This document shows positions 52,479 to 61,100 of a stretch of 64,000 bases of DNA, piece after piece (positions within the stretch are counted from its first letter, which is position 1; each line of letters begins with the position of its first letter). The notes beneath the pieces were generated by a model that saw only the letters and a program-made list of their open reading frames with translations, ran no database searches and was not told where the DNA came from. This stretch comes from Gracilimonas sp. GTDB taxonomy: Bacteria > Bacteroidota > Rhodothermia > Balneolales > Balneolaceae. The DNA lies in contig NZ_JABURM010000008.1 of the NCBI RefSeq assembly GCF_014762685.1, positions 62,001 to 126,000 of the forward strand, written 5' to 3'. The position numbers and the translations under genes are program-made.

Positions 52479-52712
52479 CTATTTCTTGAACTTTAGCCAC
52501 AAAAAGCCAGCGCCAAGGGCAATGGCTGCCGCTTTGTACTTCATCGGCACTTCGCCGTTGATGTATTTCTTCGCGGTATCCACCAAATCCATTTTGGTGT
52601 TTTCGGCTTCGGCGTTTTTAACGTCCACGACGGGGGAAGAACCGATACCGGCTCCGTTGCATCCACAGCCGCATCCAAGGCCGTTATCAGAGGTATAGCT
52701 TGATTTACTCAT
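52479..52712 (-). CDS. Small Cys/Gly-rich protein with C-terminal membrane anchor
   Basis: A 77-residue protein. The N-terminus holds a CGCGCNGAG cluster and the C-terminus a single membrane helix ending in lysines (KAAAIALGAGFLWLKFKK). The same tail-anchor layout occurs in the next two upstream genes. No family is recognised; a virion membrane or lysis-associated protein is inferred. Confidence 0.65.
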   Translation of the reverse strand: MSKSSYTSDNGLGCGCGCNGAGIGSSPVVDVKNAEAENTKMDLVDTAKKYINGEVPMKYKAAAIALGAGFLWLKFKK

Positions 52713-52728
52713 GAGTTTTCAGGTTAGG

Positions 52729-53115
52729 TTAGCGTAAGATTTTGAATAGGATTCCGGCTCCAACAATACCAGCCCCGGCCAGCGCGATCATCTTTGTATT
52801 GATCGGTTTTTTCTGCGTGGCCACCGGCTCGCTTTTGGTTGTTGCAGGCTGGACAGCTGCCGTAGGCTTTTTGGTCAAATCACGTACCACCGGACTTACT
52901 TTGGGTGGTTTGATCTTTGGAAGCCCTGGGAGAATCGGTCTCCTGATTCTGGAAGATGGCCCTGGAGCAATGGAGATAGTGGGCCGAATTCTGCTGATTG
53001 ATGAGACCGGCTGGATAGCTGTATTTAATTCAGTAGGTAAAGTTGGGTCGAGCATCATGCGTCCCAAACCGGGGGCGTTTTCCTCGCTGTAGATGTAACC
53101 GGAAGATGATTTCAT
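52729..53115 (-). CDS. Pro/Arg-rich protein with C-terminal membrane anchor
   Basis: A 128-residue protein, largely disordered and rich in Pro, Ser and Arg (GPSSRIRRPILPGLPKIKPP), ending with a short membrane helix (MIALAGAGIVGAGILFKILR). It starts with SSSGYIYSEENAPG, similar to GSGYVYDNLPEI in the protein at 58168. Such tail-anchored linkers suit a capsid-to-membrane tether. No family is recognised. Confidence 0.65.
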   Translation of the reverse strand: MKSSSGYIYSEENAPGLGRMMLDPTLPTELNTAIQPVSSISRIRPTISIAPGPSSRIRRPILPGLPKIKPPKVSPVVRDLTKKPTAAVQPATTKSEPVATQKKPINTKMIALAGAGIVGAGILFKILR

Positions 53116-53120
53116 AGTGG

Positions 53121-53675
53121 TTATTGAGTGTTAAAGATTTGGTAGGAAATAAATCCTGTGATGATTAGTGGCAGAATTACCATGCTGGCCGTGGACGCTT
53201 TGGAAATGCCCATTACCGACTCCACGATTTCTTTTCGGCGGAGCACATCGGAGGCGTAGTTTTGCCCGGTGGTTACCAAATTGGGATCAATGCCAGCACT
53301 TATCGTATTTCGTACTTTTGAGTAGCCTGCGTTGTATGCCGCCACGGCTGGGGTAAGCTTACCGCCAAACTTTCCTATCAGATCTGCAAGGAACTTGCTG
53401 CCATAGTGGATGTTGGCGCGATGGTCATTATTAGCATGAGCGTTTGTAAACTCCGAATGATAACGCCGATCAATTTGCATGATGCCAATGCCATTGCCGT
53501 TGTCGCCCGTCCAGTTGTCATCGAGGGCTAAGCCCATGTGACTTTCCCTGGAAGCGATGGCTAATAGCAGGGAAACCGGTACATTATTTGCCCGAGAAGC
53601 CTCATAAAAGTGCCCCATAATGCCTTTCACCCGAAGGTAGCTGAGCTGGGAAGATATGGACAGCGCGCTACTCAC
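53121..53675 (-). CDS. Lysozyme-like transglycosylase (SLT/goose type) with C-terminal membrane anchor
   Basis: A 184-residue cell-wall hydrolase. The catalytic Glu is in LLAIASRESHMG, followed by NGIGIMQIDRRYH and PAVAAYNAGYSKV, the standard SLT motif set. The C-terminal helix (STASMVILPLIITGFISY) would anchor it in a membrane, as for virion-associated lytic enzymes such as PRD1 P7. The GTG start directly follows the TAG of the upstream gene. A virion entry enzyme is more likely than free endolysin because of the anchor. Confidence 0.85.
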   Translation of the reverse strand: MSSALSISSQLSYLRVKGIMGHFYEASRANNVPVSLLLAIASRESHMGLALDDNWTGDNGNGIGIMQIDRRYHSEFTNAHANNDHRANIHYGSKFLADLIGKFGGKLTPAVAAYNAGYSKVRNTISAGIDPNLVTTGQNYASDVLRRKEIVESVMGISKASTASMVILPLIITGFISYQIFNTQ

Positions 53676-55079
53676 CTATACAATCGCTTTGCAGTTGAAA
53701 GTGACTTTAGCCGTTTCACCCGCTTCGATTGTAAACTGATCGACCGGAGCCAATGCTTTACGAGCCAACAGGTGCGGGGAAATCTGGTTTGAATTGTTTT
53801 TGTTGCCAAACAAACCAATCTCGCGAACCGTAATCGGTGTTGCGCCCCGGTTTTCAAAAATGCGTTCTACCGGGAAGTACACTTCATTAGCTAAGTCATC
53901 AACGACAAGCTCGCCGATATGCGTGCCGTGATGTACCAGTTCACCGTCTCCATAGCCATGTGGAACACCGTTCACTTCCGCATTTTCCGGAGTCAGTGAT
54001 TGATCGGTCATAGAAACAAACTTGTTCGACTCACCCACACGAACGCCAAATTTCCAGCCGTCCAGGTTACGATAATAGTCAAAATTGACTCCTGTGCCCC
54101 CGCCACCCAATCCAGCAGTAAAATGATACTCGTTTTCCCAATTGTGAGCTGCACTTGGGTTAGCAATACGATGTAGGATGTACATGAAATTTTCCGTCCA
54201 CCCGCCATTGGTTCCATTAGCGTCCGTGTCCTGATTGAAGTTTTCAATCATGGAAATAATCTCGTAATCCAGCGATAACGTAGAGGTGTCACCAAGACTG
54301 ATCGGAGCCCCCAGCACGTCTCGTGCCATGAGCATGTAGGCACTTCGGTAATCCCCTGACATGATCCCAATTTCCTTGATGTCACGGATACCACCCGACA
54401 TGTTCGTGAAGGGTCGAGAGAGCGTAAACTTGGAACTTTCTTGGTCGGTAATAAGAGAGGTAATGGACACAGCGCCTTGAGTGCACCCCCGCTTGAAATA
54501 CCCCGGAAGGCACAAATCTGAGGCCTTTACCGCCTGATCGCTCATGCCAATTATAGGATTCCAGTTGAGAGGCAAGTGATAGTCATTGGACGCCCACTGG
54601 TTTCGGTATTTGGCCGCAATCGAAACTCCTGAATTTCCATCCCACACCCCGGTAAGGTGTGGCACAATGCCACGAATGTAATACTTGTACCGGCTATGGC
54701 GGTCAAGGGGAAATTGTCCTTTGGTGTTGTCGTGATAATACACCCCGTTTAATCCCTCCAGACCAATGACTCCCTGAATGGTAATTAGGTCATGCTCCAC
54801 GGTGTTGTACTCGTGATAGTCCGCAATTTCAATGATCAGATCATCCCCCGATTCGACGATGCTAATAATGTTGGTAATGAGCTTTCGGGTGTTATACCCA
54901 TCCCAGTACTCGTCCTGATTGGTTTTACCCATTTGGATGCGCATCCATTTGAGTAAGTTTCCAACAAAGCTTTCGCATTTCATGCGGTTCAGGTGTCGCT
55001 GTTCCAGGGACAGGTCGCAGTACATGTCGAGACCGCTTGCCGTTTTTCCGACGTTTAAATCCGTTGTGATGGTTTTCAT
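53676..55079 (-). CDS. Large beta-rich structural protein of the viral module
   Basis: A 467-residue protein from ATG 55079 (an ATG at 55097 would add six residues). The middle is rich in Gly, Asn and aromatic residues (GLGGGGTGVNFDYYRNLDGW), and the C-terminal part TPITVREIGLFGNKN, then LLARKALAPVDQFTIEAGE matches a beta-rich motif common in phage structural proteins. It has no membrane segment or enzyme motif. It is the largest protein of the structural set and could be a spike, vertex or host-recognition protein. No named family is recognised. Confidence 0.7.
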   Translation of the reverse strand: MKTITTDLNVGKTASGLDMYCDLSLEQRHLNRMKCESFVGNLLKWMRIQMGKTNQDEYWDGYNTRKLITNIISIVESGDDLIIEIADYHEYNTVEHDLITIQGVIGLEGLNGVYYHDNTKGQFPLDRHSRYKYYIRGIVPHLTGVWDGNSGVSIAAKYRNQWASNDYHLPLNWNPIIGMSDQAVKASDLCLPGYFKRGCTQGAVSITSLITDQESSKFTLSRPFTNMSGGIRDIKEIGIMSGDYRSAYMLMARDVLGAPISLGDTSTLSLDYEIISMIENFNQDTDANGTNGGWTENFMYILHRIANPSAAHNWENEYHFTAGLGGGGTGVNFDYYRNLDGWKFGVRVGESNKFVSMTDQSLTPENAEVNGVPHGYGDGELVHHGTHIGELVVDDLANEVYFPVERIFENRGATPITVREIGLFGNKNNSNQISPHLLARKALAPVDQFTIEAGETAKVTFNCKAIV

Positions 55080-55105
55080 GGGGGTATGTTTATGCAACTA
55101 TGGGT

Positions 55106-55684
55106 TTATGTAATGGTGAATGTGATCCTGGTGGACAGCGAGCTGTTTGTAACCGGACTCACTGTGGCGGTTTTATCCACCGAAGCAGGCTCGGTGTATT
55201 CATGGGCAATCAAGGCAGGCTGATCGGATGAAATGGGTTCGGTTCTATACCCCGAAATGGAAGTGTCCGGAAAGTTCGTGCAGTCAATAATGGTGGCTTT
55301 GACCATTACCAGTTCCAATTTTATCTCCGTGGACATTCGACCTCTATTTTTGATGTCCAGATCCGGAGGAACCACGACCATGTATATGTCCGAGATCCCG
55401 GTTTTGCCATGCTCGGTTCGCGAGCGCACACGGAAATAATGCCGCTGATCGACCAGGGTTTGGGGCAGGTAGAGCTGGTGATAACGCACCATTTGGTCCG
55501 GTTCGGCGTGCACTTCTGGCGTCTGAAATGGAACCGAGTCGTCCCAACCCCAGTCAATCTGGCTCGATGCCGGTTCTCCGGTGGCCCATGAGATCAAAAT
55601 GGAGCCATCCACAAGCATTCCACTCACGACCCGCATCTTGAAGGCTTCATTGAGACCAAATTCCTGTCCGCTAATCTTACTCAT
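55106..55684 (-). CDS. Fibronectin-III-like structural protein of the viral module
   Basis: A 192-residue beta-rich protein. Residues about 25-105 have the FnIII pattern of alternating strands with conserved Trp and Tyr (SILISWATGEPASSQIDWGW; HYFRVRSRTEHGKTGISD). The remainder is a Thr/Ser-rich tail ending in strands (SSLSTRITFTIT). FnIII-like domains are common on virion surfaces. It is 1 bp from the upstream gene's stop, so translation is coupled. Confidence 0.7.
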   Translation of the reverse strand: MSKISGQEFGLNEAFKMRVVSGMLVDGSILISWATGEPASSQIDWGWDDSVPFQTPEVHAEPDQMVRYHQLYLPQTLVDQRHYFRVRSRTEHGKTGISDIYMVVVPPDLDIKNRGRMSTEIKLELVMVKATIIDCTNFPDTSISGYRTEPISSDQPALIAHEYTEPASVDKTATVSPVTNSSLSTRITFTIT

Positions 55685-55685
55685 C

Positions 55686-56099
55686 TCAGCTGGTCCAGAA
55701 AATTTCGGTTACCAGGGCTTTGGACTCGGCTCCGGGATTTGTGGCTTCATCCCACAGTCCCATAAAGCCTCCTTTGTAGAGCTCGCCGAACCGGCGAAGA
55801 TCAAAATGCAGGGTTTCACCTGCCCGCAGTTTGAAGGTGTAGTACTTGTCCGATATCCGCTGGCTATCCAGGGCAATCATCAGCTCGCCTTCGCTGCTGT
55901 TTTGGATAATCACTCCAAGCCGGTGTGGGTTTTCGTTGACCAGGCGCACAGGCTGCTCGCCCTGTTTCATCACCGGGGAAATGGAGGACGCAATCCGGGC
56001 CTGACTGGGCTGGTTGCCTTCAGTTTTTTGCAGGTTGTTAACCAGCGCTTCCACGTTGGCGGCCAGCTCGCAGAGTACTTTAATCAAGTCGTTTAGCAT
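55686..56099 (-). CDS. Small beta-rich structural protein of the viral module
   Basis: A 137-residue protein with an N-terminal helix (DLIKVLCELAANVEALVNNL) and a beta-rich C-terminal half (RLVNENPHRLGVIIQNSSEG, then YYTFKLRAGETLHFDL, GGFMGLWDEA) of a kind seen in virion decoration or spike-base proteins. No enzyme motif is present. It is 2 bp after the 258-residue candidate capsid gene. Function is inferred from position. Confidence 0.68.
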   Translation of the reverse strand: MLNDLIKVLCELAANVEALVNNLQKTEGNQPSQARIASSISPVMKQGEQPVRLVNENPHRLGVIIQNSSEGELMIALDSQRISDKYYTFKLRAGETLHFDLRRFGELYKGGFMGLWDEATNPGAESKALVTEIFWTS

Positions 56100-56101
56100 A
56101 G

Positions 56102-56878
56102 CTACTCCGCTGGGATGAATCCGGTTCTTATCTGCACGTAGCTCTCACAAAGGAAACTTACCTCGGCAGGCTGGGCACCGTAATTGGAAGCGTACACGTC
56201 AAAGGGTACGTTCGATCCCACTACAAAGGGCACGTTGATGTACTTGTCGTTGAACTCGTCGTTCACCTGCTCCAGGAATACTTCATCGCGAACCGTGGTG
56301 TTGTACACTTTCATCGAGGCGGTAATGACTCCGGGCTGGTTGCTGCTCATCGCCATGCGCCGAACCTGCACGTCCACGCTTTTGCTTTTCACGCCCAGGT
56401 CAATGTTGAGACCGCCTGCTGGAACCGTGTTATGTCCATACAGGAATCGGGGCACCGGAACCGAAGCTCCGATCTGCTGGTAGGCCGCGCTTAGTTTGGA
56501 CAGGGCAAACTGGTCGTAGCCCACAAGCTGAATGTTTACCGTTTGCTTTGCAGCACCGGTATTGGTGAGTTCAAATACGATGTGGTTATTCTTCTGAATG
56601 ATGAAGGGAGCAAACAGCCCGTCAATGGATTTGAATAGATTGTGCACCACCGAGAGCTGCACATCGCGAAACAGGTACAAATCTTCGTTCAGGCGGGCCG
56701 AGATCAAAATGGCATTCATGTTGGCACTGAACGGGAGAATCTTTCGGATGCCGTAGCGTTCTCCGCCCATGCCGTTCATGGTAAGTTGAGTTGTTGCTCC
56801 CGGTTGCACCTCGACCGATTTGGCCGGATTGTAGGCCGAACTTTCTTTAGGAGGTAAAAAATTGGAGATAATCTTCAT
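56102..56878 (-). CDS. Candidate major capsid protein 1 (single jelly-roll type)
   Basis: A 258-residue, almost all-beta protein: short polar strands (FAPFIIQKNNHIVFELTNTG, then QTVNIQLVGYDQFAL) and loops, with no membrane segment, signal or enzyme motif. The N-terminal part (EVQPGATTQLTMNGMGGE) and C-terminal FLCESYVQIRTGF also fit a beta-sandwich. Together with the 203-residue protein upstream it resembles in size the two single-beta-barrel capsid proteins of SH1 and P23-77. Assignment is structural inference only; a vertex protein is the alternative. Confidence 0.5.
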   Translation of the reverse strand: MKIISNFLPPKESSAYNPAKSVEVQPGATTQLTMNGMGGERYGIRKILPFSANMNAILISARLNEDLYLFRDVQLSVVHNLFKSIDGLFAPFIIQKNNHIVFELTNTGAAKQTVNIQLVGYDQFALSKLSAAYQQIGASVPVPRFLYGHNTVPAGGLNIDLGVKSKSVDVQVRRMAMSSNQPGVITASMKVYNTTVRDEVFLEQVNDEFNDKYINVPFVVGSNVPFDVYASNYGAQPAEVSFLCESYVQIRTGFIPAE

Positions 56879-56961
56879 GGTGTTGCTTTGAGGTAGTCAG
56901 GGTTGATTGAAAAAAGAATCCCGCCGGAACCGGCGAACCGAAACCGGCGGGACGGGATGGA

Positions 56962-57573
56962 TTACTCAACTTCTGCGACTACCAGAGAAGCCCGGAGCCA
57001 CAACTCTCCCTGACCGGATTGGTTCCAGTTCTCTGTGGTTGGGAACACTGAGGCGTCATCAAAATGGACGGCAAGGGAAACCGTCTGGTTGATGGCCAGA
57101 TCAAACGGATCGGCCAGGCGGTACTCACTGGCAGATTTCATGGTAACAAGCCGGCGATACTCAGCTACGGCGTCAACGGTATTATTGGTGGCCGAGGTAA
57201 ACTGAATACCGGTTCCAGCAAAGTTGGAGAACTCACTCATGGGAGCGCGGAGGAATTCCTTGTTGTCGTTATCGGCCTGAAGCAGAATGGCCGCGTCTTT
57301 GAGCCCGTTCACGATGGCGCGTGCATCGATGCCATTGGCTGGATCGTCTTCAATAAATTGTTTGGTGAGTTCAAAGGATAGGCCCAGAATCCGGCGTTTC
57401 ATAGCTCCGGGAAACGGGTTACTTACATAGTTGTCCCGCGTTAGTTTTCGATCTGCATTAGCAGGAAAGAAATTAAGGACTGATTGATTTTGCTGTACTT
57501 TGCGTGTGTCAAAATAGGTCTTGATGCGCGCAGTAGCTGGAACAAGTGCTTTTTTGGAGATTTTATCGCTCAT
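56962..57573 (-). CDS. Candidate major capsid protein 2 (single jelly-roll type)
   Basis: A 203-residue soluble protein with mixed helix and strand at the N-terminus (RIKTYFDTRKVQQNQSVLNF; RRILGLSFELTKQFI) and a beta-rich end (QTVSLAVHFDD; GELWLRASLVVAEVE). The phrase TRDNYVSNPFPGAMKRRILG is typical of coat proteins with ordered N-terminal arms, by my reading. It is 83 bp upstream of the other candidate. No family is recognised from sequence alone. Confidence 0.5.
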   Translation of the reverse strand: MSDKISKKALVPATARIKTYFDTRKVQQNQSVLNFFPANADRKLTRDNYVSNPFPGAMKRRILGLSFELTKQFIEDDPANGIDARAIVNGLKDAAILLQADNDNKEFLRAPMSEFSNFAGTGIQFTSATNNTVDAVAEYRRLVTMKSASEYRLADPFDLAINQTVSLAVHFDDASVFPTTENWNQSGQGELWLRASLVVAEVE

Positions 57574-57664
57574 AACTGTGATTTAAAAGGTTTAGAAAAT
57601 GGCTGATAGCCGGTTTGGTATTACCAGTACCCCTTTTGCAATGCAGAGCTATGAGGCGTTATTT

Positions 57665-58168
57665 CTAGACTTCGATGGTATTATCAACCTCTAAAGAATG
57701 TTCTACCTCATCCACATGGTGTGTTTTTTCCTGGATTTCAGGCAGGTTGTCATACACGTACCCGGAGCCATCCATAAGACCTTGCTGGGGTGTCCAGTCA
57801 GGGGTAATAAATTTGATGACTTCCATTACGCCTTGTACGCCCATACCCATGGCCAAACCGCGAACGTGTTTGTTTTTGGAAAGGAGCGTTAGAAGTACTC
57901 CAGCGGTGAGAGGGATACCTGCTCGGGTGGCTTGTTGAATAGTTGCTGAGGCGTTGCCTGTCAGCAAGGGGACGGCCAGGACATTCATCTGGGCTGCCAC
58001 CGCTTGTCCACCAAGAATATATCCGGCGGTGATAGCCTGCTGCTTGAACTCAGAGACCGCCTTCTCGGTAGTGATTTTGCTTTCTGTTATCATATTACTG
58101 CGTCGTTTGTTTGGGTTTTCGATGATTTGTAGCTCGGAAGGGTTCTTGGCGAACACGCGCTCTTTCAT
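57665..58168 (-). CDS. Membrane protein of the viral module
   Basis: A 167-residue protein with two or three hydrophobic helices (GYILGGQAVAAQMNVLAVPL, IPLTAGVLLTLLS, GLAMGMGVQGVMEVI) and an acidic C-terminal tail carrying GSGYVYDNLPEIQ. The start is ATG 58168, 28 bp after the methylase-helicase stop; ATG 58093 is an alternative that omits a basic leader. The layout suits an integral virion membrane protein with an exposed tail. No family is recognised. Confidence 0.65.
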   Translation of the reverse strand: MKERVFAKNPSELQIIENPNKRRSNMITESKITTEKAVSEFKQQAITAGYILGGQAVAAQMNVLAVPLLTGNASATIQQATRAGIPLTAGVLLTLLSKNKHVRGLAMGMGVQGVMEVIKFITPDWTPQQGLMDGSGYVYDNLPEIQEKTHHVDEVEHSLEVDNTIEV

Positions 58169-58196
58169 AGGTGCCTTCGTTGTTCTGGCGGGTGGC

Positions 58197-61100
58197 TCAA
58201 TTAAGAATGCCCCTGCCGTCTATGTTGACGTTAGCGATGATGTACACATCACCGTATTTAAACACCGGTCGCTTGCCCGCATCGAAGTAGTGGAAATAGT
58301 GATTGTCTTTGCCTTTTTCGTCATCGGCGTAGATAATCTTATCGCTCACATACAGTATGCGGTCGGCGTAACCGGCACTGATCAGTTTCTCGCCCGTAGG
58401 CGGAAACAGCTCATAGTCGTAGTTGTCTGCCGGGAAATGATGAAACTCCTCAAACATTTCTGCGGCTTTCGGGTCATTATAGGCTCCCTTTGAGAGCCTC
58501 ATTAAACTGGTTGGAAACACATAAATAGTGGTGCCCTTGGCGTTGATGATCATCGCCAGATCATCGGATTCTGCTTCCATGCGCCGCATGTAGCCTTTGG
58601 CGTCGATGTACTCCAGTTCCTTGACGATGCCGGAATACACCAGCGGTTCTTCATAGAGAGTTTTGAGTACGCCATGCCGTTTGGATGTTTTTCCAGGCGC
58701 ATGTTCCGTCTTGTTCTCGCGAAGCTGAGGGACGCTTTTAGGGGCATTCCCTTTCAGCGAACCCACATCACGGACGGTAATGGTCTTGCGGATCTTGTAT
58801 TTCGGGGCGATGCGGTTGATCTCTTCGTAGAGCTCGTTCCGATCGTCGTAGCTCACCGCCACCAGCTGGTTGACCACATCGTTGAGTTCGATCACAGTCT
58901 TCTGGTTGTTTTCCCGAGCGGTTTTGGCCGCTTCGAGTTCACTCTTGGTGGATGCCAGCACCTTTTGAAGTTCGGTCAGGGTTTTCTCGGTCTGCCTGAG
59001 CTCACTGCTTAGCAGTTCCATCCGGCTTTCGGAAGTTCTGATCCACGCTTTTTCCAGCTCCAGAAATAGTCCAGCCAGTTTTCGGGTGATAATCGGCTGC
59101 CACTTTTTGATGGTAAACATCCCGGCGGACTCTTTGATGGCCTTGAAGCTTTGCTCGTTTCCGGCCTCGTCTTTTTTAGCTTTTTCGGCTTCAATGTCGA
59201 TGCCGTATTCAGTGTAGAAATCTTCCTCAGTGGCAATGATGTTGCCGAGGTTGCCGGAGATGGATTTTCCTTGCCCCGTCTTTTCTTCCAGCGTCCACCC
59301 AAAAGCAGCAGCCAGCTCTTTAGAGGCCATGCGTTTGATGGAACCCCACGTCTGTTTGTTGTAAAATGAGCGGTCAGCGATATTGCTATCCGGGATCAGG
59401 TGAAACCACACCCGCCCGTTGGCGTTGTTTTCCGGCACGTCCAAGACGGTTTTCATGCGGTAGCCGGAAATGCGTTTGGAGTCGGCGCTAAGCTGGATAT
59501 CGAGCTGGTACGGCTCACCGTTCCACCCGTACTGCACGTCAAAAAGGTTTTCTTTGAGGGCTTTATCAGCGCTTTCGGGAAGCTTCGAGTTTTGCAAAGC
59601 CGATTCCCGCTCTACCACACTTTTCATGCGATCCTGTCTCGTCTGTATATCGGTGGTCGCCTGCGCCTGACTGGCTTCGAGCCGTTGCACTTCAGATTCC
59701 AAATTGTCAATCCGGTCATCAAGCACGTTCTTTTGGGCTAAAGCCTCAAAAAACTGTTTTACCCTTGGGTCGGAGTTGGTGGCGGCTACCATTTGTTCAT
59801 ATTCCAGCGATTCGGAGTCGCCTCCGGTGGACACTTCACGCCCGGTGCCAAAGAACAGGTCGTCAATCCAGCTCTGCTTTTTGGAGACCAGCTCCAGCCG
59901 GTACTGATCAAAAGAGTCCTGCATCAGGTAGTAGTGAATTTGAACTTCCGGATACTGGTTGCCCTGGCGAAGCCCGCGCCCATTGCGCTGCTGAATTTGA
60001 GAAGGCGTATAGGGCACATCCATGTGGTGCATGTCGGTCGTCCACTTCTGAAGGTTCATGCCCTCGGCGATCGACTGGTTGCCAATGACCACCCGGTACT
60101 TACCCTGGTTAAACTCATCCTGAACTTCTTTCTTTAATGCTTCCTTGTCGTCCTTGCTGCTCACAAAATAGTCTTTGCCATCTTTTCCGGTGCCAATGAT
60201 TGCTCCGTTGATGATGGCGATTTCACCTTCCGGGATTCCAGCTTTGACCAGCTCGGATTTGATGAGCTGGTGGAAGCTACCTCCCTGAGACTGATGAAGG
60301 CTGATCCAGTCGCAGAAAATAATCTGGTTGCGAATGGCTTGGCTCGCTGGATTGGATCGGCTGGCCTTGATCTGCTCCCACTCTTTATTGAGCTTTTCGG
60401 CTCGCTGGGTAGCTTCTTTTTCGCTACCAAAGATGCCTTCGCTCCACGTGTGTTCGGGTTTTTTGGGCTTCAGGATATGCAGGGGCTCATACACTTCTTT
60501 CTTTTCATCCCATACCACCCAGTAGCCGCTTTTTTCTTTTACCACACCTTTGCTGGTAATGACTTCAATATGGGTTGGGTTCTCCCGGAGGTGTGGTGGA
60601 GTTACGGCCAATTGCCCCCTGCCTGTCCGGTGAAAGTAGTCACCGTAAAGGTCTTCGGGAACGGCTTCGGGAGCTGGATTGGAACGGGCCCCGTAGGAAG
60701 CGGCCACATTTTCGACCATCGCCCCAAGCTTGAGGTAGGATCGGTCGATGCCTTCAAAATCTTTATCATATACCCTGAGATCGGTCGCAATCTTGCTGCC
60801 ATCACCGGTTATTACGAGGAAGTTGTCGCGGGTTTCGCACTGCCGGTCTTTCATGCAGGCAATGACCTCGTTGGCTCGGAGGATAATGTCATCAAAAAGC
60901 AGTTTATGCAGCTCGCTGGGTTCAATAATCACATTGCGCGTACTGGCCTTGGGGCGCTTGAATTTGGGCTGGAGCACCTTGGGCTTTCCGTCTTTGCCTT
61001 TGACTGTGTTTCCGGACTCGTCCTGAATGTAGTCGGGAAACTCTTTGTAGAAACCGATGAGCTGATCGTAGCTCTTGATGTCCATCACCTCGTCAATGAT

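Noticed and set aside
53676-55079. Tail-fibre assignment for the 467-residue protein because of its EIGLF-type C-terminus
   Set aside because: That beta motif occurs in many phage surface proteins, and no tail, baseplate or chaperone gene is nearby, so a tail role is not supported.
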